Positions 1-7,888 are shown, counted from the first letter of the stretch. The stretch is 64,000 bases of DNA from Paenibacillus_T sp033239625 (GCF_033239625.1 NZ_BTCK01000009.1:1-64000); one strand, 5' to 3'. Translations and numbers: made by a program. The notes: generated by a model not told the origin, from the letters alone.

Positions 1-73
1 TTTTAGTTTTATTTATTGTATCAGGTCGCTCTTGCAGAGTGTCTACTTTTTAGTCTAGCTCCAAAGCTCGGTG

Positions 74-117
74 AAGTGACGATTGTAGGTGCAGAAACGC
101 ACCTTCAATCGTCACTT
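74..117. repeat. Long inverted repeat, 19-bp arms
   Basis: Arms 74-92 and 99-117 pair with a single mismatch around a 6-nt loop. No T-run follows on either strand, so it is not a typical intrinsic terminator. It could be a processed RNA hairpin, the foot of a mobile element or a protein-binding palindrome. The sequence shows the symmetry; function is unknown. Confidence 0.7.
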
Positions 118-244
118 ATGGGAGGTAAAACCGACAAACACACTAATCACCACAACAGTAAGCTGTGCCCAAAGGGCACGCGAGTCCTAGCAGTCATGAA
201 TTGATACGCGTCTCTATCTATCCAACGTTATTCCATCCGGGGTC

Positions 245-434
245 CCGGGGTTGAAAACCCCGGAGGTCCTCCCTAGCAGGGAGGATTTAGGTGGGTAGAG
301 AAAATTGGTTTAAATGGGTTACAGGGGCGAAGCCCTAATGTACTTAGCGGGGTTCAAGGGGCGAAGCCCCTTAATCGGGGTCCAAGGGGCTCCGCCCCTT
401 GAGTCCTCCCTCATAGGGAGGAATTAGGTGGGTA
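245..434. repeat. Cluster of REP-like palindromes with a duplicated unit
   Basis: A palindrome with arms TCCTCCCT and AGGGAGGA, followed by TTAGGTGGGTA, occurs at 267-297 and again at 404-434. Between and beside them are G/C hairpins at 245-263, 323-336, 356-372 and 384-400, several built on GGGGC and GCCCC arms with 3-nt loops. The duplicated unit is longer than chance would give. The pattern resembles intergenic repetitive palindromic elements; genome-wide copy number cannot be judged from this window. Confidence 0.7.
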
Positions 435-436
435 AC

Positions 437-466
437 TTGGCAACAAGCGCGTTGCTATGGTATTGT
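437..466 (+). promoter_or_regulatory. Candidate sigma-A promoter for the repair operon
   Basis: TTGGCA (437-442) and TATTGT (461-466) are separated by 18 nt, with TGG directly before the -10 element as in an extended -10. It lies about 75 bp ahead of the first gene and after the repeat cluster. Inferred from sequence only. Confidence 0.4.
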
Positions 467-539
467 GGCAGAGGGCTGTTCTTCCTCTAGTAGGCGTTTA
501 GTAGGACGGCTGAAGTGACTGCAACAGGGGGAAATGACA

Positions 540-1637
540 ATGAAAACGATTCGATTCGCATTCAGCGGCTTCGGTAATATAGCGAAGACACATATGACAG
601 CGCTTCGTGCGCTGCCGATTATTAAGCAAATACCGGCGCTGCCTGTACTTGATACGATTATTACCCGCAATCCAGACGCAAACCGTGCACAAGCAGAAGC
701 AATCGGCTTCCGCCGGGTTGTGTCCACCGTAGAGGAAGCGGCATCTGACGAGCAAGTTGATGTTATCGATATTTGTTCGCCGAACAATCGCCATGATGCA
801 GATGTACGAGCAGCTATTGCTGGCGGCAAAGCTATTTATTGCGAGAAGCCGATAACGGACCAGTTCCTACAGTCTGAGGCGTTGGAAGCTGCAGTAAATG
901 AATCCGGCCTCATGCAGCAACTTGCATTTACATTCCGCTATCATCCAGCAGCGATGCGAATCCGAGAGCTCGTGCGCGAGCAGGTCGTCGGAGATATTTT
1001 GCAATGTAAAATCGCTTATCGCCGTTCCGGCTACTTGAATCCAGAGCGTCCGATCAGCTGGAGGCTGGATAACAAAATGTCTGGCGGCGGCGCGATCAGT
1101 GACTTAGGCGTGCATGCGCTTGATTTGTTCCGTTATTGGTTCGGAGATATCGAGCATGCAGAAGGCCGTGTACATACGCATGTCAAGCGTCGTCCATCGG
1201 CTGCGGGAAGCAGCGAGTTGGTCGATGTTCACGTAGATGATTGGGCAATTATTCACCTGACGACTTCCTCCGGCATTAATGGTATGGCGGAAGTATCTCG
1301 AGTTGCACTAGGCTCGGATGCATTCGACATTCAAATCGTCGGTACGCGCGGTTCGATCACGTGCGATCTGGAACGCGATGCAGTTCCGGCTGTACATTTG
1401 TTGAAAGGCAGCCTAGGGGCGCGGCCTGAGCCTTCGTCCTTGGCACTTATTCCAGATGAGAAATCGACGATGGGCTTCTCCGTTGATAATCATTTTGGCG
1501 CGCTGCATCACTACATTCTTCGTCTTGCAGGGGACGATCGTTGGTCTGATCTTGCTCCGACGTTGAAGGACGGCGTTATCGTAGAAGGCTGGATCGACCG
1601 CATTCTGCAATCGAAGGCAGGCGAAGGTTCGGTATGA
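540..1637 (+). CDS. Gfo/Idh/MocA family oxidoreductase
   Basis: A NAD(P)-dependent dehydrogenase of the glucose-fructose oxidoreductase / inositol dehydrogenase family. The N-terminus has a Rossmann motif (SGFGNIAKTH), the family EKP motif (YCEKPITD) and, in the C-terminal half, the DLGVHALD stretch with the catalytic-type histidine. About 365 residues, normal for the family. The substrate, probably a sugar or cyclitol, cannot be told. I prefer the ATG at 540 over the one at 534, because the AGGGGGA ribosome site would be only 2 nt from 534 but 8 nt from 540. The stop overlaps the start of the HAD gene (ATGA), so the two are translationally coupled. Confidence 0.85.
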   Translation: MKTIRFAFSGFGNIAKTHMTALRALPIIKQIPALPVLDTIITRNPDANRAQAEAIGFRRVVSTVEEAASDEQVDVIDICSPNNRHDADVRAAIAGGKAIYCEKPITDQFLQSEALEAAVNESGLMQQLAFTFRYHPAAMRIRELVREQVVGDILQCKIAYRRSGYLNPERPISWRLDNKMSGGGAISDLGVHALDLFRYWFGDIEHAEGRVHTHVKRRPSAAGSSELVDVHVDDWAIIHLTTSSGINGMAEVSRVALGSDAFDIQIVGTRGSITCDLERDAVPAVHLLKGSLGARPEPSSLALIPDEKSTMGFSVDNHFGALHHYILRLAGDDRWSDLAPTLKDGVIVEGWIDRILQSKAGEGSV

Positions 1638-2446
1638 CAGCACAACTACCACCGATGAAGGGTGTTCTGCTCGATCTCGACGGAACGCTCTATCATGGCA
1701 ATGTAATGATTCCAGGTGCGGACCGACTGATGCAGCTGTTGATCGATAACGGCGTTCCGTTCCGATATGTGACGAACAATTCTTCTCTTACGCCAGGCGC
1801 TTTCGCTGATCGGCTACGCGGGATGGGGCTGCCAGCATCGCCAGAAGACGTCTGTACATCAGCAAGTGCAGCAGCAGAATATGTTGCCTCTATTCATCCC
1901 GGAGCGAGAGTATACATCATAGGTGAGACTGGACTGCGTGAAGCGGCGAAGGAAGCAGGTTTGGAGCCTGTAGACAATGCCGCAGATATCGTCTTGCAGG
2001 GAATTGACCGCGAATTGACTTATGCGAAGGTAGCAGGCGCTGTGGACCAGCTTCTGAAAGGCGCGAAGTTCGTAATGACGAATCCAGATCTTCTGCTTCC
2101 TTCTGAACATGGGCTAATTCCTGGCGCTGGCTCGATTGGCGCGATGATTCAAGCAGCCAGTGGTCAGGCGCCAACTGTAATCGGCAAACCATCGCCGATC
2201 TTAATGAATTATGCGCTTAAGCGTCTTGGTGCACGTGCAGATGAAACATGGGTCGTCGGCGACAACCTAGCGACTGACATCGGTGCTGGCAAAGCAGCTG
2301 GCTGCGGAACGGCGCTTGTGCTGACCGGTCTAACGACTGCCGAGAACATGGAAACGTACGCAGAGAAGGCGGGCTGCCGTGCTGATGTCGTATGCGCGGA
2401 TTTGGATGCACTCGGCTCGTATATATTGGAACGAATCAGGCAATAA
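1634..2446 (+). CDS. HAD-IIA family hydrolase (NagD/AraL-like phosphatase)
   Basis: A 270-aa cytosolic phosphatase of the haloacid dehalogenase superfamily. HAD motif I is DLDGTLYHG with the nucleophile and acid-base aspartates at D14 and D16. Motif II is TNNSS. Motif IV is WVVGDNLATDIGAGKAAGC near the C-terminus. The cap pattern and length match subclass IIA (NagD, AraL, p-nitrophenylphosphatase type), which removes phosphate from sugar phosphates and similar small metabolites. Its start overlaps the stop of the oxidoreductase by ATGA, so the two may act together, the phosphatase clearing a phosphorylated intermediate. That link is inference. Confidence 0.85.
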   Translation: MTAQLPPMKGVLLDLDGTLYHGNVMIPGADRLMQLLIDNGVPFRYVTNNSSLTPGAFADRLRGMGLPASPEDVCTSASAAAEYVASIHPGARVYIIGETGLREAAKEAGLEPVDNAADIVLQGIDRELTYAKVAGAVDQLLKGAKFVMTNPDLLLPSEHGLIPGAGSIGAMIQAASGQAPTVIGKPSPILMNYALKRLGARADETWVVGDNLATDIGAGKAAGCGTALVLTGLTTAENMETYAEKAGCRADVVCADLDALGSYILERIRQ

Positions 2447-2482
2447 GAGAAGCAAACGTACGGACAGGAAGGAAGATGATGG

Positions 2483-3298
2483 ATGCCGGAGCTGCCTGAA
2501 ATGGAAACCTATCGCAAGCTGCTGTCGGAGCGAATTGCCGGCAGAACGATAACAGGCGCTGTCGTAACACGCGACAAAACGATTAATATACCGCCAGAAC
2601 AGTTCATTGAAGCGGTTACTGGGCGAGTAGTCTGGTTCGTCGAACGCAGAGGCAAGCATTTGCTGCTTCATCTTGATGATGGACGGAGATTAATTATTCA
2701 TTTGATGCTTGGCGGTTCCCTCTACTTTGGAGATGACGAGGATCGTCCTGATCGTACAGTTCAAGTGGAGCTGTCGTTCGGCGAACAGAAGCTGTTCGGC
2801 ATCGGATTGCGCCTTGGCTATGTGCATCTAGTAACTGCGAAGGAAGCGATCGAACGCTTCCAAGAGCTTGGTCCAGAGCCGCTGGATACGAGACTGACGG
2901 TTGAGAAATTCAAGGAACGGTTCAAAGGCAAACGCGGCGCATTGAAGCCGGCCTTAGTCGACCAGCATACGATCGCTGGCATCGGCAACTGTTATGCGGA
3001 TGAGATCTGTTTCACTGCATCGATTCGTCCCAATGTGCGAATCCCTGCAATCAAGCAGGAGGATTGGGAGAGACTGTTCCGTGCGATGCAGTCTGTACTG
3101 CGTGAAGCAACAGCCTATGGCGGCTATATGGAAGATCCATTCACCCGTGAGGATGCGCTGACTGGCGGCTACAATGAGCGCTGCCGTGTCTATGATCGCG
3201 GTGGCGAGCCTTGCGTGCAGTGTGGAACTGCAATTGTACAGGCGGAGGTTGCGACGAAGAAAGTGTTCTTCTGTCCGACCTGCCAGCCAGAAGCATAA
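2483..3298 (+). CDS. Fpg/Nei-family DNA glycosylase, divergent paralogue
   Basis: A bifunctional DNA glycosylase/AP lyase of the formamidopyrimidine / endonuclease VIII family (271 aa). The start is fixed by the catalytic proline and glutamate that must follow Met (MPELPEMETY). RRGKHLLL supplies the beta-clamp lysine, GIGNCYADE is the helix-two-turn-helix, and the C-terminal zinc finger has CVQC and CPTC. It departs from standard MutM in two places: the void-filling loop reads HLMLGGSLYF where MutM has HLRM-type residues, and the conserved zinc-finger arginine appears as lysine (TKKVFFCPTC). It may therefore be a second paralogue with another lesion preference, closer to endonuclease VIII. 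It sits 1 nt ahead of nfo, the enzyme that would process its product. Confidence 0.82.
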   Translation: MPELPEMETYRKLLSERIAGRTITGAVVTRDKTINIPPEQFIEAVTGRVVWFVERRGKHLLLHLDDGRRLIIHLMLGGSLYFGDDEDRPDRTVQVELSFGEQKLFGIGLRLGYVHLVTAKEAIERFQELGPEPLDTRLTVEKFKERFKGKRGALKPALVDQHTIAGIGNCYADEICFTASIRPNVRIPAIKQEDWERLFRAMQSVLREATAYGGYMEDPFTREDALTGGYNERCRVYDRGGEPCVQCGTAIVQAEVATKKVFFCPTCQPEA

Positions 3299-3299
3299 G

Positions 3300-4136
3300 A
3301 TGAGCTACGGCTGCCATGTAAGCACGCGTGGAGGTTATCGAGCGGCTGCTGTTCGAGCGGCGGAGGCAGGGGCGAGGTCGTTTCAATATTTTCCGAAAAA
3401 TCCGCGTGGCTTGTCGGTCAAATCGTTCGATCGCGCGGATGCGGAGCGGTGTGCGGCATATTGTGCAGAGAACGGACTGGTGTCTATTGCGCATACGCCG
3501 TACCCAACGAATCTGGCAGCCGAAGATTCGGATCAGCGGCGGCGCACGGTTGATTCACTCTTGAACGATCTGGATATCGCTGAGAGCTGCGGCTCAATCG
3601 GCGTTGTTGTGCATTTCGGCGTCTATAAGGGACCCGAGCCGCTTGTCGGCTATCAGCATATTATCGCTGCACTCGATGAAGTGACGGCGCGATGGTCCGG
3701 CAGGACGAAGCTGCTGATCGAGAATCAAGCAGGCGATCATGCCTTCATGGGAACAACGTTCGAGGAGCTGGCGACGATACGGAAGCTGTGCAAGCTGCCG
3801 GAACAGATCGGATTCTGCCTCGATACATGCCACCTGTTCGCCAGCGGCGGTTGGAACGGCGAGCCTCAAGCACCTTGGCTGAGCAAGGCCGCAGATACGG
3901 ATGTGCTGCCGCATATTGCGGCGATTCATTTTAACGACAGCTTGTTTGACTCAGGGATGAGACGGGATCGGCATGCTGTCATTGGAGAAGGTCGGATCGG
4001 AGAAGCAGGATTGCGCTGGATGCTGACGGAGCCTCTACTAACGCATATCCCATTCATATTAGAGACGCCTACGGACGGGACAGGCTCTCATACGAGTCAG
4101 TTGACGCGGATGCAGGAATGGGGAGCGAAGCGATGA
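3300..4136 (+). CDS. nfo: Endonuclease IV (AP endonuclease)
   Basis: A class II apurinic/apyrimidinic endonuclease that nicks 5' of abasic sites and trims 3' blocking groups in base-excision repair. All the zinc-ligand regions are visible: SIAHTPYP, VVHFGVY, LIENQAGD, FCLDTCHLFASG, IHFNDS, RDRHAVIGEG and ILETPT. The length of 278 aa is normal. The open frame extends upstream, but the first sensible start is the ATG at 3300, directly after the glycosylase stop, and MSYGCHVS is the usual N-terminus. It is coupled by overlap to the following small gene. Pairing with an Fpg-type glycosylase in one operon makes a compact repair module. Confidence 0.95.
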   Translation: MSYGCHVSTRGGYRAAAVRAAEAGARSFQYFPKNPRGLSVKSFDRADAERCAAYCAENGLVSIAHTPYPTNLAAEDSDQRRRTVDSLLNDLDIAESCGSIGVVVHFGVYKGPEPLVGYQHIIAALDEVTARWSGRTKLLIENQAGDHAFMGTTFEELATIRKLCKLPEQIGFCLDTCHLFASGGWNGEPQAPWLSKAADTDVLPHIAAIHFNDSLFDSGMRRDRHAVIGEGRIGEAGLRWMLTEPLLTHIPFILETPTDGTGSHTSQLTRMQEWGAKR

Positions 4137-4468
4137 ATCATCTGTTTCTGGACGATTATCGGGCATGTCCCAAAGGCTTCATTCTCGCTCGGAATGCGGA
4201 TGAATGCAAGCTGATGCTTAAGGAGCTGTCGATTGGCGTTTTGTCGCTCGACTATGATCTTGGATATGGGGAGCCCACGGGACTCGACGTTGTAGAATAC
4301 ATGGTCAGTCAACAGATCTGGCCGCAGGAAGTGTATTTGCACACCTCCAGCGATTATGGCCGGATGCAGATGTATCGGCTTCTGTCACAGCATGCGCCAA
4401 TGACAACAGAGCTGCATTATGGTCCGATGTCGGATGAAGTGAAGAAGAAGGCCGCGCAGCAAGAGTAG
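4133..4468 (+). CDS. Small receiver-like protein, cyclic-phosphate-processing (cREC) type
   Basis: A 111-aa single-domain protein with a receiver-like fold: an acidic pair near the N-terminus (FLDDYR) and a second acidic motif (SLDYDLGYGEPTGLDVVEYM). This matches the family described as a cyclic-phosphate-processing receiver domain, which comparative genomics places with RNA or nucleotide repair. No output domain is present. The ATG at 4133 overlaps the nfo stop and has GGGGAG about 9 nt upstream; the in-frame ATG at 4118 lacks a good site. The enzymatic role is predicted for the family, not demonstrated by this sequence. Its place directly after endonuclease IV suggests a nucleic-acid-end or damage function. 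Confidence 0.65.
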   Translation: MNHLFLDDYRACPKGFILARNADECKLMLKELSIGVLSLDYDLGYGEPTGLDVVEYMVSQQIWPQEVYLHTSSDYGRMQMYRLLSQHAPMTTELHYGPMSDEVKKKAAQQE

Positions 4469-4503
4469 AAGTGCGGAAGATACGGATGTAAGGGGGAACG
4501 ACG

Positions 4504-5292
4504 ATGATACATATGCAGGATATTACGTTCATTCGCGGTGATCGAACGATATTAAATGGCGTTAACTTTCATGTGCAAAAGGGCGAGCAGTGGGTCATTC
4601 TCGGTCGGAACGGATCAGGTAAGACGACTCTGCTTGAGTTTATGAATGGTTATCAATTCCCATCCAGCGGGACGGTTGATGTGCTCGGCAACCGATTCGG
4701 TGAATGCGATGTACGCGAGGTTCGTAAGAAGATCGGTTATATCTCGCAATCGCTGATGGAGATGCTGACGCTTCGCGATCCCGTGTGGGAGGTTGTCGCA
4801 ACCGGAGAATACGCGTTTCTGCGTTTCTATCAGGAAATCCCTGCGGAAGTGAAGGAGAAGGCTCTTCGCTTAATCGATGAGGTAGGCCTGCTGCATACAG
4901 CGGAGCAGCCGCTCGCAACCTTGTCGCAAGGCGAACGCAAGAAAATTATGCTGGCGCGTGCATTGATGCAGGATCCGAAGCTTCTCATTATGGACGAGCC
5001 ATGCTCGGGTCTCGACTTGTTTGAGCGGGAGAAGCTGCTCGTTGATCTGGATAATTTGCGCAAGCGGGATATTACCGTCATCTACGTCACCCATCATATT
5101 GAAGAAATTATGCCTTTATTTACGCATGTCGCGCTTGTGAGCGGAGGGCGGATTACAGCCGCAGGTTCGAAGGAAGAAGTGCTGCATCCTTCGGTTCTGA
5201 GTGAAGCGTATGAGCTTCCGATTGAAGTCGACTGGCAGCATGGGCGCCCTTGGATTCGCGTGGTGCCTTCGGAGAAGGGAGCCGCAGTGTGA
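4504..5292 (+). CDS. ABC transporter ATP-binding protein, YlmA-like orphan
   Basis: A single ATPase domain of 262 aa: Walker A GRNGSGKTT, Q-loop region GYISQS, signature LSQGE, Walker B LLIMDEP and switch histidine YVTHHIEEI. No permease or binding protein is encoded nearby; the flanking genes are repair and RNA-methylation genes. It resembles the stand-alone YlmA/ModF-type ATPases whose partners are often unknown. The last codons overlap the GTG start of the methyltransferase. The ATPase call is firm; the transported substrate, if any, is not. Confidence 0.85.
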   Translation: MIHMQDITFIRGDRTILNGVNFHVQKGEQWVILGRNGSGKTTLLEFMNGYQFPSSGTVDVLGNRFGECDVREVRKKIGYISQSLMEMLTLRDPVWEVVATGEYAFLRFYQEIPAEVKEKALRLIDEVGLLHTAEQPLATLSQGERKKIMLARALMQDPKLLIMDEPCSGLDLFEREKLLVDLDNLRKRDITVIYVTHHIEEIMPLFTHVALVSGGRITAAGSKEEVLHPSVLSEAYELPIEVDWQHGRPWIRVVPSEKGAAV

Positions 5293-6341
5293 GCAGTGTT
5301 ACAGAAACCATGCCGGTTACGACATGGATCGGAACATCCAATACAGGTTATGCCCCGTTGGCGATGGAGGAAGTTCGCCGTACGATCGAAGGCGCAGCTG
5401 TCCGCATTCTAGCACCAGCTGAGACGTTCATCATCGAAAGTCCGTTAGACCGTGAAGAAACACTGCGACAGCTTCAAATGCAACCGCCAGTATTTCTGCG
5501 GCACATTCAGCCAATCGATGGAACGCTAGTTCTGTCAGAGGTCGAAGAGTCAGAAGTCCTTCCTTGGCTGGCAGCAGCGGTAAGTCAAGCCAGCGCTCAG
5601 CTTACGGGCAAACGGACTGCCGTGCACGTTCGTCGAGCAGAAGGATGTGCGTACACGCACTCCGTTTTCGATACGAAGACATCGCTTGACGGCGTGTTTC
5701 GTGATGTCGGCGCGACGGCGGACCAGCGTAAACCCGAGATTATCGTCTCCATCTACGCCGTGAAGGACCAGCTGTTTTTGGGGATTGGAACGCCCGAGGA
5801 GCTTATGTCGGACTGGCCTGGCGGCGCGATTCGGTTTCAACGGGAAGAGGAGCAAATCTCGCGCGCGAAGTTTAAGCTGCTTGAGGCCGAGCGTGCCTTT
5901 GGATTGGATTATACGCAATATCGGGAGGCGCTCGATATTGGCGCAGCACCGGGAGGATGGACGTCGCTTCTGCTCGAGAGAGGCGTATCGGTTACAGCCA
6001 TTGATCCAGGTGCAATGCATCCGTCACTGCGTAATCATCCGAAGCTCACCTATCTGAAGCGTAACGCCTCGGAAGTGAAATTCAAGCCGAACACATTCGA
6101 CCTGCTCGTATGCGATATGAGTTGGAGTCCGATGCAGATGGTGAAGCTTGTGCTTGATTTGAACGAGTCGTTGACGTATGGCGCGACGGCGATCGTTACG
6201 ATTAAGCTCATGCACCGCAAGCCGTTGCAGACGATTCGCGATGTAATCGCAAAGCTGGAGTCGGCTTTCATCGTGCACCGAGCGAAGCAATTGTTCCACA
6301 ATCGTGAGGAAATTACGTTGTTTATGACGAAACAATATTAA
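5289..6341 (+). CDS. RlmM-like 2'-O-ribose RNA methyltransferase (FtsJ fold)
   Basis: About 350 aa. The C-terminal half is an FtsJ/RrmJ-type SAM-dependent methyltransferase: DIGAAPGGWTSLLLERG binds SAM, and the K-D-K-E tetrad is visible as the lysine of FKLLEAERA, the aspartate of VCDMSW, the lysine of VTIKLM and the glutamate of REEITLFM. The N-terminal half looks like a THUMP-type RNA-binding part, as in RlmM, which methylates a 23S rRNA cytidine. The exact target is not proven. The GTG at 5289 is chosen because it overlaps the previous stop (GTGA) and has GGAGAAGGGAG just upstream; the in-frame ATG at 5250 lies inside the ABC gene without a ribosome site. Confidence 0.78.
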   Translation: MSSVTETMPVTTWIGTSNTGYAPLAMEEVRRTIEGAAVRILAPAETFIIESPLDREETLRQLQMQPPVFLRHIQPIDGTLVLSEVEESEVLPWLAAAVSQASAQLTGKRTAVHVRRAEGCAYTHSVFDTKTSLDGVFRDVGATADQRKPEIIVSIYAVKDQLFLGIGTPEELMSDWPGGAIRFQREEEQISRAKFKLLEAERAFGLDYTQYREALDIGAAPGGWTSLLLERGVSVTAIDPGAMHPSLRNHPKLTYLKRNASEVKFKPNTFDLLVCDMSWSPMQMVKLVLDLNESLTYGATAIVTIKLMHRKPLQTIRDVIAKLESAFIVHRAKQLFHNREEITLFMTKQY

Positions 6342-6348
6342 CAATAGG

Positions 6349-6384
6349 AAGGCGTGCCACGGATGGTGGTGCGCCTTTCGTTTG
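6349..6384 (+). terminator. Probable terminator of the repair operon
   Basis: A G/C-rich hairpin (AGGCGTGCCAC pairing with GTGGTGCGCCT) is followed by TTTCGTTT, directly after the methyltransferase stop. The T-run is imperfect. Confidence 0.6.
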
Positions 6385-6485
6385 TGCAGGGGAAGTGGGC
6401 ACGTGCAGAAGAGTAGTCGTTGTTATAGCGGCGAGAAAGAACGATTTTACCAGACCGATAACTTCGTTCTAGTATCAAATTCTTA

Positions 6486-6515
6486 TTGATGAAGTAAGGT
6501 GCGATATGCTAAAAT
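6486..6515 (+). promoter_or_regulatory. Promoter ahead of the DUF6886-like gene
   Basis: TTGATG and TAAAAT are spaced 18 nt, with TGC before the -10 (extended -10). The same string ATATGCTAAAAT recurs at about 37191-37202. Confidence 0.5.
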
Positions 6516-6572
6516 GCAATTCCATGATTAGGAAGTATTTGTCCCATCCATTTTAATGCACGGAGGACAATA

Positions 6573-7109
6573 ATGCGGCTGTTTCATTTTAGCGGTGAGA
6601 GCGATATTGAAGTTTTCTATCCGAGAGTGAAGGCGACGCGGCAGGACATGCCGCCGGTCGTATGGGCGATTGACGAAGAGCATCAATTTACTTTCTATGT
6701 CCCGCGAGATTGTCCAAGAATTATTTGCACGCGATCGGGGGATATGTCCGAGGAAGATATCGTCCGTTTCTTCGGCACCACGGCCTCAGACATCGTCATG
6801 ACGGTCGAAACGGGCTGGTACGAGAGGATCAAGAATGCTGCCTTATTTCGATACGAGCTGCCCTCAGCGACATTCCGCCTATTTGACGAAAGTGCTGGTT
6901 ACTATATTTCCGAAGAGGTTGTAACACCTGTCGGGATGGATGTCATCACCAATCCGCTCGACATGTTGATCCAACTCAATATTGATATTCGCTTCACGCC
7001 TAACCTTCATCCGCTTCGTAACGCCATCCTTGGTTCCACCTTGACTGACTTCGGCATTCATCGTTTTGGCAATGCGGCCCCAATGGCAGCAAGTCATGAA
7101 GCGCCTTGA
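6573..7109 (+). CDS. DUF6886-type protein of unknown function
   Basis: A 178-aa soluble protein. The N-terminus (MRLFHFSGESDIEVFYPR) and the segment VVWAIDEEHQFTFYVPRDCP fit the conserved domain now called DUF6886, found mainly in Bacilli. No signal peptide or membrane segment is visible, and no catalytic motif is recognised. A GGAGG site lies about 8 nt before the ATG, and its own promoter lies upstream, so it appears monocistronic. The opening resembles ADP-ribosyl-transfer-like folds only superficially, and I do not assign a function. Confidence 0.7.
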   Translation: MRLFHFSGESDIEVFYPRVKATRQDMPPVVWAIDEEHQFTFYVPRDCPRIICTRSGDMSEEDIVRFFGTTASDIVMTVETGWYERIKNAALFRYELPSATFRLFDESAGYYISEEVVTPVGMDVITNPLDMLIQLNIDIRFTPNLHPLRNAILGSTLTDFGIHRFGNAAPMAASHEAP

Positions 7110-7242
7110 GTAAATCGTTTAGCATGAATAGATTGCATACGATAAACATTGTACAGAACGACTTCTCGACGTTAATGGACATTAAGTGATATGATTAATA
7201 CTAATACACTATACGACTAGATCGTGCTGGAGGATAGCGGTA

Positions 7243-7596
7243 TTGGTTATGGGTAATAATAATCTTTCTTTTGCAGAGAAAATAGGGCAGCGATTGAAGC
7301 AAGTTAGACTTAACAAAGGACTCTCCGCAGTTGAAGTGTGCAAACAACTCAATATCGGTACGTCCTCAATGAGCAACTATGAACGCGGCGAACGGATGCC
7401 GAGTTTAGAAATACTGATTAAAATCTCTGAATTGTATGAGATGTCTATAGATGAACTGTTAGGTGTGGGCAAATACGCTAACGATGAAGACGCATGGCTT
7501 ACGGATGTTAGATTCGCATCAGCCGTGAAGAAGAAAACATTGATGAACATCTGGATCATCCTCAACAAGATGGAAGGTGAGAACCCTGAGATCTGA
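7243..7596 (+). CDS. XRE-family helix-turn-helix regulator
   Basis: A 117-aa protein with an N-terminal Cro/C1-type helix-turn-helix: IGQRLKQVRLNKGLS followed by MSNYERGERMPSLEILIK and the typical YEMSIDELLG tail. The last 40 residues are a short C-terminal extension of unknown role. The TTG at 7243 is the better start because GGAGGA ends 8 nt before it; the ATG two codons later would be 14 nt away. It overlaps a 56-codon ORF at its end, forming a two-gene unit. The target operator cannot be read, but such small XRE regulators usually repress their own operon. Confidence 0.85.
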   Translation: MVMGNNNLSFAEKIGQRLKQVRLNKGLSAVEVCKQLNIGTSSMSNYERGERMPSLEILIKISELYEMSIDELLGVGKYANDEDAWLTDVRFASAVKKKTLMNIWIILNKMEGENPEI

Positions 7597-7747
7597 AGAT
7601 CAGATTAAACGAATGATCATCCAATTACAGCAGCTCCTTCAGAATATACATAGCGAAGAGAACAGAATCGAATTCGAATCGATTAAAGGTAAAATCGAAA
7701 TGCTGGAGTGGGTCTTGAATGCGCCTGTAGAGAAGTACCATGTCTGA
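7577..7747 (+). CDS. Small 56-aa protein coupled to the XRE regulator
   Basis: A GTG-started frame overlapping the last codons of the regulator and ending at TGA 7745-7747. The product is 56 aa, highly charged and probably all-helical (KRMIIQLQQLLQNIH, IEFESIKGKIEMLEWVL), with a heptad-like pattern suggesting a coiled coil. The ribosome site is weak, so it probably depends on translational coupling; an internal ATG at 7613 is an alternative start. It may be a partner or antagonist of the regulator. No family is recognised. Confidence 0.5.
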   Translation: MRTLRSEDQIKRMIIQLQQLLQNIHSEENRIEFESIKGKIEMLEWVLNAPVEKYHV

Positions 7748-7808
7748 GTTCGTCTTGCATGGCTTCCTAGAACCAGGTCACTTCATATATTGAGAAGGAT
7801 AGAACAGG

Positions 7809-7849
7809 TGTTATTCCTGACTCCCCTAGGAGAGCAGGGGCGTGTAACA
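7809..7849. other. Interrupted hairpin, possible terminator
   Basis: TGTTA...ACTCCCCT pairs with AGGGGCGTGTAACA around a short loop. There is no T-run. It lies between the XRE unit and the truncated VOC gene, which face each other, so it may stop transcription from the left. Otherwise 7748-7888 holds nothing recognisable. Confidence 0.35.
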
Positions 7850-7888
7850 TCTCTCATTCCTTGAATGTACATCACCGGGAATAATCAA

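Larger units (their letters stand above)
1..539. other. Gene-free leader region, rich in short hairpins
   Basis: No convincing coding sequence lies here. A 62-codon open frame at 16-204 has no ribosome site and overlaps a long hairpin, so I do not call it. The region holds a 19-bp inverted repeat (74-117), a cluster of G/C-rich palindromes (245-434) and a promoter-like sequence just before the first gene. Confidence 0.6.

Noticed and set aside
16..204. 62-codon frame at the left edge
   Set aside because: No ribosome site, crosses a long inverted repeat and has no protein-like composition.
245..434. Repeat cluster as a CRISPR array
   Set aside because: The units are palindromes at irregular spacing with only two longer copies; no regular spacers and no cas genes.
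3174..3299. Upstream extension of the nfo frame into the glycosylase gene
   Set aside because: The conserved endonuclease IV N-terminus begins at 3300, directly after the previous stop.
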